Of a stretch of DNA of 64,000 nt, positions 34,740 to 43,323 are shown piece by piece (within the stretch, counting starts at the first letter, position 1; each line of letters begins with the position of its first letter). The stretch is from positions 1 to 64,000 of the forward strand of contig JAHKAA010000050.1 of NCBI GenBank assembly GCA_018825965.1, in the 5' to 3' direction. This DNA is from Gammaproteobacteria bacterium (lineage in GTDB: Bacteria; Pseudomonadota; Gammaproteobacteria; Enterobacterales; Alteromonadaceae). The notes beneath the pieces are model-generated. The model searched no databases. It was not told the origin of the DNA and saw only the letters and a list, made by a program, of their open reading frames with translations. Made by a program: the position numbers and the translations under genes.

Positions 34740-35234
34740 CTAAGGCTGCTTTAAATATTCGATATACCAGCCATCTGCTAAGGCTTTAGTGAAATAAATT
34801 TTCTCTGTGATACTTCTTTTACCTTCCAGATGAATATCGGGATTAAATTTAGCTATTACAGCGGGTTGGTAACTATAAGCCATATAAGCACCTTCTCCGG
34901 CAAAAAAGAAATCCCATTCAGTAATATACACCGAACATTCAGCGGTGCCGTCCTGATGCAAGGTCATATCTTCTTTGTCTATATCTTCCAGTAACTGGTC
35001 AAGCTGTTTTAATAAAGGCGCTACTTCCGCCGGATACTGATCTGCAGTATCGATCCAATAGCGATGGAACCCGGTATTAAGTGTGGCCTTTAAACTGCAG
35101 GCAGTAGCAGCCAGCTGTTTAAACTTATCCTGATGCAACTGAAAATGTTGAGTCATTTCATCAACATCGCGTCTTTCGCTACAGCTGCTCAGTAAAAGGC
35201 AACAAGCAAGCCCGGCTAAAAAATTGATTTTCAT
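34740..35234 (-). CDS. Lipoprotein, tandem paralogue 3 of 3 in transcription order
   Basis: 164 residues, family not recognised. The lipoprotein signal MKINFLAGLACCLLLSSCS has lipobox LSSC with the modified Cys at 18 and Ser after it, which favours the outer membrane. The mature part has two further Cys (TACSLK, AECSVY), a helical first half and a C-terminal ADGWYIEYL. It is the last unit of a perfect 513-base tandem array. Compared with the middle copy there are about 26 substitutions, concentrated in residues 93-145. Confidence 0.75.
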   Translation of the reverse strand: MKINFLAGLACCLLLSSCSERRDVDEMTQHFQLHQDKFKQLAATACSLKATLNTGFHRYWIDTADQYPAEVAPLLKQLDQLLEDIDKEDMTLHQDGTAECSVYITEWDFFFAGEGAYMAYSYQPAVIAKFNPDIHLEGKRSITEKIYFTKALADGWYIEYLKQP

Positions 35235-35252
35235 TTGTTATTTAGTCCTGGT

Positions 35253-35747
35253 TTAAGGCTCTCTTAAATATTCGATATACCAGCCATCTGCTAAAGCTTT
35301 AGTGAAATAAATTTTTTCCGTGGTATTTCTTTTGCCTTTCATATGAAGTTCGGGATTAAACTCAGCTAGTACAGCAGGTTGGTAGCTATAAACCATATAA
35401 GAGCCTTCTCCGGCAAAAAAGACATCCCATTCATTAACACTTAGCGAACATTCAACTGTACCCTCCTGACGCAGGGTCATATCTTCTTTGTCTATGTCTT
35501 CCAATAACTGGTCTAACTGTTTTAATAAAGGCGCAACCTCTGCCGGATATTGCTCTGCTGTATCTATGTAGTAGCGATGGAACCCGGTATTAAGTGTGGC
35601 CTTTAAACTACAGGCAGCAGCGGCCAACTGTTTAAACTTATCCTGATGTACCTGAAAATGTTGAGTCATTTCATCAACATCGCGCCTCTCACTACAACTG
35701 CTCAGCAACAGGCAACAAGCAAGCCCTGCTAAAAAATTGATTTTCAT
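35253..35747 (-). CDS. Lipoprotein, tandem paralogue 2 of 3
   Basis: 164 residues with the same lipobox and the same ends as its neighbours. It differs mainly in the variable segment (VECSLSVNEWDVFF; HMKGKRNTTEK). It lies 18 bases after the upstream copy, with an AGGAC-type ribosome site in the spacer. Signal peptide and first 30 mature residues are nearly identical to the other copies. Function unknown. Confidence 0.75.
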   Translation of the reverse strand: MKINFLAGLACCLLLSSCSERRDVDEMTQHFQVHQDKFKQLAAAACSLKATLNTGFHRYYIDTAEQYPAEVAPLLKQLDQLLEDIDKEDMTLRQEGTVECSLSVNEWDVFFAGEGSYMVYSYQPAVLAEFNPELHMKGKRNTTEKIYFTKALADGWYIEYLREP

Positions 35748-35765
35748 TTGTTATTCAGTCCTGGC

Positions 35766-36260
35766 TTAAGGCTCATTTAAATATTCGATATACCAGCCAT
35801 CTGCTAAGGCTTTAGTGAAATAAATTCTTTCTGTAGTATTTCTGTTCTTCTCTAAATGGATATCAGCATTAGATTCAGCTATCACCGCAGGCTGGTAGCT
35901 ATAGGTCATATAAGAGCCTTCTCCGGCAAAAAAAACAGACCATTCAGCAACAATCAGCGAACATTCAGCAGTGCCTTCTTGTAGCAGCGCCATATCTTCT
36001 TTGTCTATGTCTTCCAATAACTGGTCTAACTGTTTTAATAAAGGCGCTACCTCTGCCGGATATTGCTCTGCTGTATCTATATAGTAGCGATGAAACTTTG
36101 TGTTGAGTGTTGCCTTTAAACTGCAGGCAGCAGCGGCCAGCTGTTTAAACTTATCCTGATGCAACTGAAAATGCTGAGTCATTTCAGCAACATCCCGTCT
36201 TTCGCTACAGCTGCTCAGCAACAGGCAACAAGCAAGGCCTGCTAAAAAATTGATTTTCAT
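35766..36260 (-). CDS. Lipoprotein, tandem paralogue 1 of 3 (first in transcription)
   Basis: 164 residues with lipobox LSSC. The frame opens at 36290, but the ATG at 36260 aligns exactly with the starts of the other two copies and follows GGAG ten bases upstream. It carries its own variants in the middle region (AECSLIVAEWSVFF, IHLEKNRNTTER) and TKFHRYYI in place of TGFHRYYI. Starts at 36260, 35747 and 35234 are spaced exactly 513 bases. Likely cotranscribed in this order. Confidence 0.75.
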   Translation of the reverse strand: MKINFLAGLACCLLLSSCSERRDVAEMTQHFQLHQDKFKQLAAAACSLKATLNTKFHRYYIDTAEQYPAEVAPLLKQLDQLLEDIDKEDMALLQEGTAECSLIVAEWSVFFAGEGSYMTYSYQPAVIAESNADIHLEKNRNTTERIYFTKALADGWYIEYLNEP

Positions 36261-36404
36261 CTGTTTACATCTCCTGCTGGCAAAACACACCAGTGATAAA
36301 TAAAGCGAAACCAGGCCTGATCTTTATTTTGCGTCAGGCCCGGATTTTTTAAGGTGCGGATTACCACTTACAAGTGTTAAGCATTGACTGTCATTTACAT
36401 AGTC
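36261..36404. other. Intergenic region with a GGCCTGA / TCAGGCC hairpin
   Basis: Arms at 36314-36320 and 36334-36340 pair perfectly over a 13-base AT-rich loop. The T run (ATTTTTT) lies on the plus side, although both flanking genes run on the minus strand. It may belong to the promoter of the lipoprotein array or end an antisense transcript; neither is certain. Confidence 0.35.
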
Positions 36405-36887
36405 TCAGTGTCCATTCGGCTGGGGAAGCTGCGCTGCATTACTTTTAGCTTTGGCGCTTACAGTGACTGAAATAGTGCTCAGGCCCTGAATTTCACGGTT
36501 ATTAATAATATGAAAGCTATAGTCCAGATTATTGCCATTGGGCGATTTTTTCAGCTTTAAAATGGCCCTGTCGTGATGCTGTAAGGCCACTTTGATAATA
36601 TCGGGTTCAGAAAACAGCGTTTTACTGTATATCACAGTGCCATTTTCAAGTTGCAATGTCGCGGTATAACCTGCTGCAGCCACAGAGTTTAAGCCAGCAG
36701 TTAAATTGTCGGCTGAAAAATATGTTTCTGTTGAATGCAAATCACGCAATTGAATACAGATTTCGTCATCACTGCGCGAAGCAGTTGACAAGGTAATTTC
36801 ACTATTTTCCCTTAGTTCGACACAGGATGCCTGTGCGTACCCGATACTTAAAAACGCTAATACCAGAATGGTGATGTTTTTAGTCAC
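36405..36887 (-). CDS. Exported protein of unknown function (GTG start)
   Basis: About 160 residues. Signal peptide with cleavage after AQA (ITILVLAFLSIGYAQA-S), then a chain of mainly beta-type segments with two Cys (ASCVELRE, DEICIQLRD), which could pair. No family is recognised. The ATG at 36914 has no ribosome site, whereas AAAAGGAGGG lies eight bases before the in-frame GTG at 36887, so I place the start there. It faces the same way as the lipoprotein array and lies 144 bases upstream of it. Confidence 0.65.
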   Translation of the reverse strand: MTKNITILVLAFLSIGYAQASCVELRENSEITLSTASRSDDEICIQLRDLHSTETYFSADNLTAGLNSVAAAGYTATLQLENGTVIYSKTLFSEPDIIKVALQHHDRAILKLKKSPNGNNLDYSFHIINNREIQGLSTISVTVSAKAKSNAAQLPQPNGH

Positions 36888-37500
36888 GTTGTTGACCCTC
36901 CTTTTCACCGGCATTAAATCATTTGTTGCAAATAAAGTGCAAATGTTTACTTGTTGATAATAAAAAATAAATTAAAACCTATAATCCCTATCGATTATTC
37001 ATCGATATAATCTTAAGTAAGACATTAATTTTAAAAGTAAAAATTCAATAACTTAATGCGGGAGTCTGCTCTTATGTATGAGCTTTAGGATTTGAAGAGG
37101 TGTTTCATTCGTGATCTAAATCTTTTGGTGCGCCGCTGGTGCCTTTTTAGCTTATTCAGCAGCTATCCAGCCAGACGCCGCACTATGCCTGATTCAGGCA
37201 GCCATTTCTTTATCCTGAAGTTATAAACTTTTACTTTACACAACGTATTGGGCAACAAAAAAAACAGTTCAGAACTACGGCACGAATGCTAAAAGCCGGA
37301 AGTCCCTGGCATGCCGCCCCACAATATGTTCAGGACACCGCAAATCAAACTTTTCGGTTGACGAGGTGGACGGCACACCTTTGGTTTGTGCGCCATCGAC
37401 CCCGCCAACTTCATACCAGGTTATCCATCAAACAACAGACCAATGTCCCGACTGTAGCAATAGGGCAATTTCGGATTTGGTTTTACCTTTGAACTGCTAG
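36888..37500. other. 613-base gene-free stretch, possibly decayed sequence
   Basis: The part near 36920-37050 is strongly AT-rich and probably holds the promoter of the exported-protein gene. It contains two ATCGAT boxes five bases apart (36990-37006). A perfect TGCCTGA-T-TCAGGCA palindrome lies at 37186-37200. From about 37280 the base composition becomes like coding DNA. Short open frames exist on both strands (plus 37286-37492; minus ones of about 40-50 codons), but none has a ribosome site or a recognisable product. It may be a remnant of a lost gene. Confidence 0.4.
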
Positions 37501-38787
37501 TTAAGCTTTCAGCTGAATAAAGGCTTGTTTAGCTGCTGCTATGCTGTAGGCCAGATCGTCATCAGAATGAGCTATAGACAAAAAGCCTGCTTCATAAGCT
37601 GAAGGTGCCAGATACACACCCTGATCCAGCATCAGATGGAAAAAACGCTTAAAGGCTGCGATATCACACTGAGTGGCTTGCTGATAGTTGCTGATCTGCG
37701 CTTCAGTACTGAAAAACAAACCAAACATACCACCAACCTGAGTGGTGGCCAGCGGTATACCCACTTCTTTGGCAACAGCGGCCAAACCTTCAATCAATTG
37801 GGTGGTTTTGGCTGTGAGTACATCGTAGACGCCAGGCTTACGTATTTCGGTCAGCGCAGCTAAACCAGCGGCCATAGCAATAGGATTACCTGACAAAGTG
37901 CCTGCCTGATAAACACCACCTAAAGGTGCTATATGCTGCATTATGTCGCGACGGCCACCAAAAGCGCCAACCGGCATACCACCACCTATGATTTTACCTA
38001 AAGTGGTCAGGTCGGGTTTGATGTTGTAATAAGCCTGAGCGCCACCTAAAGCTACACGGAAACCTGTCATCACTTCATCAAAAATCAGCACAGCACCATA
38101 CTGATCACAAAGTGCGCGTAAACCTTCTAAAAAACCAGGCGCTGGTGGAATGCAGTTCATATTGCCTGCAACCGGCTCGACAATAATACAAGCCAGATCG
38201 GCTCCTTGTTCGGCGAAAATCTGTTTCACCTGCTCTAAGTTATTAAATTCCGCCGTTAAGGTGTATTTGGCAAAATCTGCTGGCACACCAGGCGAATTAG
38301 GCACACCTAAAGTTAAAGCGCCTGAGCCAGCTTTCACCAGTAACGAATCGGCATGACCATGGTAACAACCTTCAAATTTTAAAATGCTGTTACGACCGGT
38401 AAAACCACGGGCTAAACGAATAGCGCTCATAGTGGCTTCTGTGCCTGAGCTGACCATACGGACCATTTCCATGCTGGGCACTAACTCACAAATGGTTTCT
38501 GCCATAGTGATTTCCGCAGGGCAAGGTGCACCAAAACTTAAGCCTTTTTCAGCGGCTTTAATCACAGCTTCACGGATAGCAGGGTGGTTATGACCCAGCA
38601 GCATGGGGCCCCAGGATCCTATGTAATCGATATATTTTTTGCCATCAACGTCATATAAATAGGCACCATTGGCGCTGTCGATAAATACAGGTGTACCACC
38701 CACGCTTTTAAAAGCACGAACCGGAGAATTGACACCACCTGGAATGGTTTTTTGTGCTTGCTGAAATAACTGTTCTGACCTGGACAT
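37501..38787 (-). CDS. hemL: Glutamate-1-semialdehyde 2,1-aminomutase
   Basis: 428 residues. PLP enzyme that makes 5-aminolevulinate, the first tetrapyrrole precursor of the C5 route. The PLP-binding Lys is in TLGKIIGGGMPVGAFGG, with the cofactor Asp in LIFDEVMTGFR and SSGTEATMSAIRLAR. AAGGA is well spaced before the ATG. It is followed in the E. coli map by the CLC gene and erpA; here pyrB and hemJ are inserted between them. Confidence 0.97.
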   Translation of the reverse strand: MSRSEQLFQQAQKTIPGGVNSPVRAFKSVGGTPVFIDSANGAYLYDVDGKKYIDYIGSWGPMLLGHNHPAIREAVIKAAEKGLSFGAPCPAEITMAETICELVPSMEMVRMVSSGTEATMSAIRLARGFTGRNSILKFEGCYHGHADSLLVKAGSGALTLGVPNSPGVPADFAKYTLTAEFNNLEQVKQIFAEQGADLACIIVEPVAGNMNCIPPAPGFLEGLRALCDQYGAVLIFDEVMTGFRVALGGAQAYYNIKPDLTTLGKIIGGGMPVGAFGGRRDIMQHIAPLGGVYQAGTLSGNPIAMAAGLAALTEIRKPGVYDVLTAKTTQLIEGLAAVAKEVGIPLATTQVGGMFGLFFSTEAQISNYQQATQCDIAAFKRFFHLMLDQGVYLAPSAYEAGFLSIAHSDDDLAYSIAAAKQAFIQLKA

Positions 38788-38818
38788 AGAGGATCCTTAA
38801 AACTAAATCTTCAAAAGA

Positions 38819-38841
38819 AAGCCGGGCGCAATGCCCGACTT
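38819..38841 (-). terminator. Probable terminator of pyrB
   Basis: 9-bp stem AAGCCGGGC / GCCCGACTT (one G-T pair) with a 5-base loop, followed on the minus strand by TCTTTTG. It separates pyrB from hemL. Confidence 0.6.
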
Positions 38842-38861
38842 AAAGATAAATCTGTTGTGGC

Positions 38862-39866
38862 TTACTTGTTGCTGTACCAGGGCACTTCGCGTTCGTATTT
38901 AGTCACTAACTGATCCACACCTAAGGTCAGAGCAAACAGGGCCATACGCACTAAAACGCCGTTATCTGCCTGACGGAAAATAGCCAGATGGGGGTTCAGG
39001 TTTAAGTCGTTGTCGAGCTCATTGGCTTCAATACGCGAATCCCGTGGCAGTGGATGCATAATCACCGTATTGGATTTACAGTGTTTGGTGTAAATGTCCT
39101 GGTTTAAACGGAATTTACCACGGTATTTATTGGCTTCGTCTTGTGACGGAAAACGCTCTTCCTGAATGCGGGTTTGATAGACAATATCAGCGTTTAAGTT
39201 GCCTGCCAGTTGATCCGTCACTGTCACTCTGTGGCCTGCGTTTTCAATCAGGGAAACAATGTCGTCTGGCATCGCCAGCTCGTTGGGCGCTATCAGAGTG
39301 AACTGAATGTTTTTATACAAGGCCAGTAATTTGGATAAGGAGTGTACGGTACGGCCAAACTTTAAATCACCAATCATGGCGATATGCATGCCGTCTATCG
39401 GCTGCTGTGAGGCTGCCAGTTCTTTTTCTATGGTAAATAAATCCAGCAAAGCCTGAGTTGGATGTTCGTTGGCACCGTCACCGCCGTTTAATACCGGAAC
39501 CCGGCTGCCTTCGGCGAATTCAGCCACAGAACCTGCCTGAGGATGGCGCATGGCTATCACATCGCTGTAGCTGCTGATCACTCTGGCTGTATCAAACAAA
39601 GATTCGCCTTTGGATAAAGCAGAAGATTGCATCCCCGTAGTTTCGCGAACTTCGCCACCCAATAAGTTAAAAGCACAACCAAAGCTGACCCTTGTTCTGG
39701 TGCTGGGCTCAAAAAACAGGTTACCTAAAATGGCACCGTCGAGCACTGTAGTGCGTTTCTGGCGTTTAGCATAAGGTTCCATGCTGCGGGCAATATCAAA
39801 AACCTGCTGAATTTTGTCGCGGTCAAACTGTTTGACGGAGAGGATATGTTCGCCTTTAAAGCTCAT
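38862..39866 (-). CDS. pyrB: Aspartate carbamoyltransferase catalytic chain
   Basis: 334 residues. It joins carbamoyl phosphate and aspartate in pyrimidine synthesis. The carbamoyl-phosphate motif FEPSTRTR, the loop containing SALSKGES, HPTQALLD and HPLPRDSRIE are intact. No pyrI regulatory gene is adjacent. It lies 90 bases after hemJ and may share its transcript. Confidence 0.96.
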   Translation of the reverse strand: MSFKGEHILSVKQFDRDKIQQVFDIARSMEPYAKRQKRTTVLDGAILGNLFFEPSTRTRVSFGCAFNLLGGEVRETTGMQSSALSKGESLFDTARVISSYSDVIAMRHPQAGSVAEFAEGSRVPVLNGGDGANEHPTQALLDLFTIEKELAASQQPIDGMHIAMIGDLKFGRTVHSLSKLLALYKNIQFTLIAPNELAMPDDIVSLIENAGHRVTVTDQLAGNLNADIVYQTRIQEERFPSQDEANKYRGKFRLNQDIYTKHCKSNTVIMHPLPRDSRIEANELDNDLNLNPHLAIFRQADNGVLVRMALFALTLGVDQLVTKYEREVPWYSNK

Positions 39867-39956
39867 ACTGGATGCTCATCTGCTAGAGGTTGCGGGGGCG
39901 CCGGAACTGGCTGAAAGTCGGCGCGTATCATAGCAAAGAAGCCGCTTAAAATCAGC

Positions 39957-40388
39957 CTAGAGCGGCTTCAAAATCGCCAGAAAAATAATGGCAAAAAGTA
40001 ACAGCACCGGGAACTCGTTAAAGAAACGGTAAAATCTGCTGCTTTTAGTGTTTTTGCCCTGTTTAAAATCGCTTAATAGCTTAAAACAGTAGCCATGATA
40101 GACATAAAGCAGAATCACCAATATGAGCTTGTAATGCAGCCAGCTACTGACTGCAAACCAGGCTGCACCGTACAGATAAATAAGCCACAAGCCAAACACC
40201 AGCGTCAGCAGCGCAAAAGGCGTGACGAAATACAATAATCGTCTTTCCATGACTTTAAACTGGGCGTCAACGGCTGGATCTTTAGTTTGAGCGTGATAGA
40301 CAAAAAGCCGGGGCAGATAAAAAATTCCGGCAAACCAGGCCACCATAAAACTGACATGCAAAGCTTTAATAACAAGTAATGTATTCAT
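39957..40388 (-). CDS. hemJ: Protoporphyrinogen oxidase HemJ
   Basis: 143 residues, four hydrophobic helices. HemJ oxidises protoporphyrinogen IX in heme synthesis. The family's key His lies in KALHVSFMVAWFAGIFYLPR and the key Lys in SSWLHYKLILV. Its ATG overlaps the stop of the CLC gene by one base (TGATG), so the two are coupled. hemL nearby gives a shared heme theme. Confidence 0.92.
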   Translation of the reverse strand: MNTLLVIKALHVSFMVAWFAGIFYLPRLFVYHAQTKDPAVDAQFKVMERRLLYFVTPFALLTLVFGLWLIYLYGAAWFAVSSWLHYKLILVILLYVYHGYCFKLLSDFKQGKNTKSSRFYRFFNEFPVLLLFAIIFLAILKPL

Positions 40389-42091
40389 CAGATTAAATTA
40401 TTCTGTTTAGTTAAAAGGGCGCGGACCTGTTCCCAGCGGATCAAACCCAGCAGCTGTTCAGGGTGTTGTGGGTCGTAAATATAAACGACACCGCCTTTTT
40501 GTTCGTCCAGAAGGGTATGAACTTCCGCCATAGTGGCCTGATGACTTACCCCCTGCAGTGGCAGATGCAATAAAGTTGATAGCCCTGTCATGGATGCGTC
40601 CAGATCATAATCAATCAGCAGGAAAGGTTGCTCTGGATTGTCTGTTTTTTGGATCAGTAACTGGTGAGCAGGTTTTTCAGCCAAAATAGGTTCAATTTTG
40701 TCTTGTTCCGAGGCCAACAGCATTACATATTCTTTATCCAGCATGGCCAGCACCCCAACTTTTTGCAGCACATCGTCTGCCGGTGCCAGTTTATAAGGCA
40801 GTTGCTGCAGTTCCAGCTGCAGCACAAAAATGGATTTGTTTTTAAACAGCTGTACTGTGGTGACATAAGCGCAGGTAATCACCAGCATGGCCGGCACTAT
40901 AATATCCGGGTTGTAAGACAGCTCCATCACAGCCACTAAAGCAGCCAGAGGCGCATGTAAAGTGGCGGCCATAAAACCTGCCATACCTAAAGTGGCGTAG
41001 GTGCCGGATAAACTGGCATCCCCTGACACAAAGACTGGTAAAAATGCCAATAAAGTACCGGCCAGAATACCGATACCAAAAACAGGGCCAATGACACCAC
41101 CAGGCACAGCCAGACCTACAGCCACTACTGTCAACAGAAATTTCGCCAGCAATATAGTCAGTAATAACCAGAATTCAGTGGATGCGGTGACCGCATAAAA
41201 TATGGCTCCGGTTTCAGCGCCCATAGCCTGAGGAACCAGATGACCTACAGCTGCTGTAATAGAAGCAGCGAGCAATAACTTCAGTGCTAAATGCCATTTC
41301 TGGAACCATTTTAAAATACGCCAGATACTCTGGTTAAACACATAAGCAGCAGCACCTATGGCAATACCACAAAGCACCAGATAAGGCAGATGCCAGCCAC
41401 TGATAGAGACAATTTTTAATGCCGCCAGATCGTTGCCCATGCCAAACACACCACGGGTCAACAAAGCGCCCACTACAGATGCCAGCATCACAGGCACAAA
41501 GACATGAATACGATATTCCCGCAGTACTACTTCCATCACAAAAATTACTGCAGCTAAAGGCGTGTTAAATGAAGCCGAGATGGCGGCAGCTATACCACAG
41601 CCGGCCAGAATACGAATACTGTTATAAGGCAGGTGTAAATATTGCCCAAGCAGGCCGGCACCAAAAGCACCTAAATGCACAGAAGGGCCTTCGCGGCCGA
41701 CAGAAAAACCGCTGGTCAGGGCGATGATGCCACCAAAAAACTGGTTAAAGGTATTCCAGAAGGGCATCACACCATAGCGGGTTTTAATGCGGTGGATCAC
41801 ATAGGCTATGCCCATCCGGTAATGTGAAAGCCCAACCAGCATAGCCATTATGCTGATCAGAATGGCGGCAATAAAAGGCAAAGCCCAGCGATAGCCTTCA
41901 GCTATACCGGAAAAATCATCAGTACGTTCTAAAAAGAAACTTTGGATGCCAATAATAGTCAGACGGAACAGCAGAATGATGAATGCAGCTAGAAAGCCAG
42001 CCACTATGGCCAGCAGGCAGAGTTGTACTGACGTAAGAGGGAAAGCTAAGCGAAGTCGTAATTTTGCTTGCCAGTCTGCTGGTAGTAACAT
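40388..42091 (-). CDS. CLC-family chloride channel/transporter with C-terminal CBS-like region
   Basis: About 567 residues with some ten membrane helices and a C-terminal cytosolic domain of about 130 residues containing CBS-like segments. The anion-path motif GREGPSVHLG, with the gating Glu, is intact. The GSGIP motif is not seen; the region reads YRMGIAYVIHRI. The position of the internal Glu of E. coli ClcA (IIEEM) is Val here (VMEVV), and the Tyr of NYQLILP aligns with Pro in YNPDIIVP. These features are closer to channel-type CLCs. The start is uncertain: ATG at 42091 and at 42130 are both possible and neither has a strong ribosome site. Confidence 0.88.
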   Translation of the reverse strand: MLLPADWQAKLRLRLAFPLTSVQLCLLAIVAGFLAAFIILLFRLTIIGIQSFFLERTDDFSGIAEGYRWALPFIAAILISIMAMLVGLSHYRMGIAYVIHRIKTRYGVMPFWNTFNQFFGGIIALTSGFSVGREGPSVHLGAFGAGLLGQYLHLPYNSIRILAGCGIAAAISASFNTPLAAVIFVMEVVLREYRIHVFVPVMLASVVGALLTRGVFGMGNDLAALKIVSISGWHLPYLVLCGIAIGAAAYVFNQSIWRILKWFQKWHLALKLLLAASITAAVGHLVPQAMGAETGAIFYAVTASTEFWLLLTILLAKFLLTVVAVGLAVPGGVIGPVFGIGILAGTLLAFLPVFVSGDASLSGTYATLGMAGFMAATLHAPLAALVAVMELSYNPDIIVPAMLVITCAYVTTVQLFKNKSIFVLQLELQQLPYKLAPADDVLQKVGVLAMLDKEYVMLLASEQDKIEPILAEKPAHQLLIQKTDNPEQPFLLIDYDLDASMTGLSTLLHLPLQGVSHQATMAEVHTLLDEQKGGVVYIYDPQHPEQLLGLIRWEQVRALLTKQNNLI

Positions 42092-42148
42092 GCTATAGTG
42101 TCTGAGTCTGGGATAGGCAAAGTGTAACATAACTATTTGAGTAGGTTG

Positions 42149-42883
42149 ATGAATCGTATGCAGTTTATGCTCTGGCTCAAAGGCAACTGGAGACTGGTGT
42201 TGGTCACCGCAGGTCTGATGGGGCTTGCTGCTTTGGCAGGGCAGTTGTTTGGCAATTATTATTATGTAAAACAAGTGAATCTGCTGTCGTCCAAACTGGA
42301 AGAAAGTCAGAAAAAAACCAACAGTCTGACAGCTGAACTGAGTGAGCAGTTAAAACAAAATGATTATTTAACGGCTGAACTGGCGGTAGAAAAAAGTGCC
42401 GGGCAGTTGATCCAGCAAGAGCTGAAAACCGAACAGCAAAAGCTGTTTGATACCCGCAAAGAACTGGCGTTTTACCAGCGTATTATTTCTCCTGAACTAC
42501 AGGCGGATAGCCTGATTATTGACAGCTTCAGCATTAGTCCGGGCGCGTCCCCTACTAAATACAGATTTAATCTGGTGCTTATCCAGCAGGATAAACAGCG
42601 TAATTTTGCCAAGGGCTCTGTCGACTTGAAATTGCATGGCTTTAGCGGTGAGAAACGGGACACAGTGGACTTGTTGCAGTTGGCTGGATTCAATAAAAGT
42701 GACAAAGCATTCAGCTTTAAGTATTTCCAGATCATCGAAGGTGAGTTTTCTTTGCCAGAAGGCTTTAAACCAGAAAAAGTGGATGTGGCGCTCAAGGTTG
42801 CCGCAGCCCGTTCAGCTAAGTCAGCCAAGGTGGATAAGAGCTTTTACTGGCCAACCGCACAGCCCGGCGAAATACTTGAATAA
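42149..42883 (+). CDS. DUF6776-like membrane-anchored coiled-coil protein
   Basis: About 244 residues. One N-terminal membrane helix (LVLVTAGLMGLAALAGQLF), a coiled coil of about 70 residues (LSSKLEESQKKTNSLTAEL onwards), then a beta-rich periplasmic domain ending at YWPTAQPGEILE. It resembles a conserved gammaproteobacterial protein found beside erpA; function unknown. The frame opens with TTG at 42137, but the ATG at 42149 is the more likely start. It is divergent from the CLC gene and 47 bases upstream of erpA, probably cotranscribed with it. Confidence 0.7.
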   Translation: MNRMQFMLWLKGNWRLVLVTAGLMGLAALAGQLFGNYYYVKQVNLLSSKLEESQKKTNSLTAELSEQLKQNDYLTAELAVEKSAGQLIQQELKTEQQKLFDTRKELAFYQRIISPELQADSLIIDSFSISPGASPTKYRFNLVLIQQDKQRNFAKGSVDLKLHGFSGEKRDTVDLLQLAGFNKSDKAFSFKYFQIIEGEFSLPEGFKPEKVDVALKVAAARSAKSAKVDKSFYWPTAQPGEILE

Positions 42884-42930
42884 ATTAGTCAGGTATTAGA
42901 TAATCCGCGCCCAGTTATACCGGAGGACAT

Positions 42931-43272
42931 ATGTCAGAGTTACAACTTCCTATTCAGTTTACCGACGCTGCCGCCAATAAAGTATTGGCTTTAGTCACCG
43001 AAGAGGAAAACCCTGAGTTAAAACTTCGGGTTTATATTACAGGTGGTGGTTGTTCAGGCTTCCAGTACGGTTTTACTTTTGATGAAAAAGTAAACGAAGG
43101 TGATCTGGTGGTCGAAAAAAATGGCGTGGTGATGGTGGTAGACCCAATGAGTCTGCAGTATCTGGCAGGTGGTGTGGTGGATTACACTGATGGTCTGCAA
43201 GGTAGCCGTTTTATTGTGCAAAACCCCAATGCAACAACAACCTGTGGTTGCGGATCCAGTTTCTCCGTTTAG
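42931..43272 (+). CDS. erpA: Iron-sulfur cluster insertion protein ErpA
   Basis: 113 residues. A-type carrier that delivers Fe-S clusters to apoproteins such as IspG and IspH. The three Cys ligands are in GGGCSGFQYGF and TTCGCGSSFSV. CCGGAGG precedes the ATG at ideal spacing. Confidence 0.97.
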   Translation: MSELQLPIQFTDAAANKVLALVTEEENPELKLRVYITGGGCSGFQYGFTFDEKVNEGDLVVEKNGVVMVVDPMSLQYLAGGVVDYTDGLQGSRFIVQNPNATTTCGCGSSFSV

Positions 43273-43300
43273 TCCATTCATACAAGTGCGACTTAGAAAG

Positions 43301-43323
43301 AGGCTTCTGCAATGCAGAGGCCT
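43301..43323 (+). terminator. Terminator of erpA
   Basis: 10-bp stem AGGCTTCTGC / GCAGAGGCCT (one G-T pair), AAT loop, followed by TTTTT. Confidence 0.78.

Noticed and set aside
30051..36887. Accessory block as a prophage or integrative element
   Set aside because: No integrase, transposase, tRNA attachment site or flanking direct repeats are seen.
36888..36914. ATG start at 36914 for the exported protein
   Set aside because: No ribosome site there, whereas AAAAGGAGGG precedes the GTG at 36887.
37286..37492. 68-codon plus-strand frame in the gap after hemL
   Set aside because: No ribosome site and no recognisable family.
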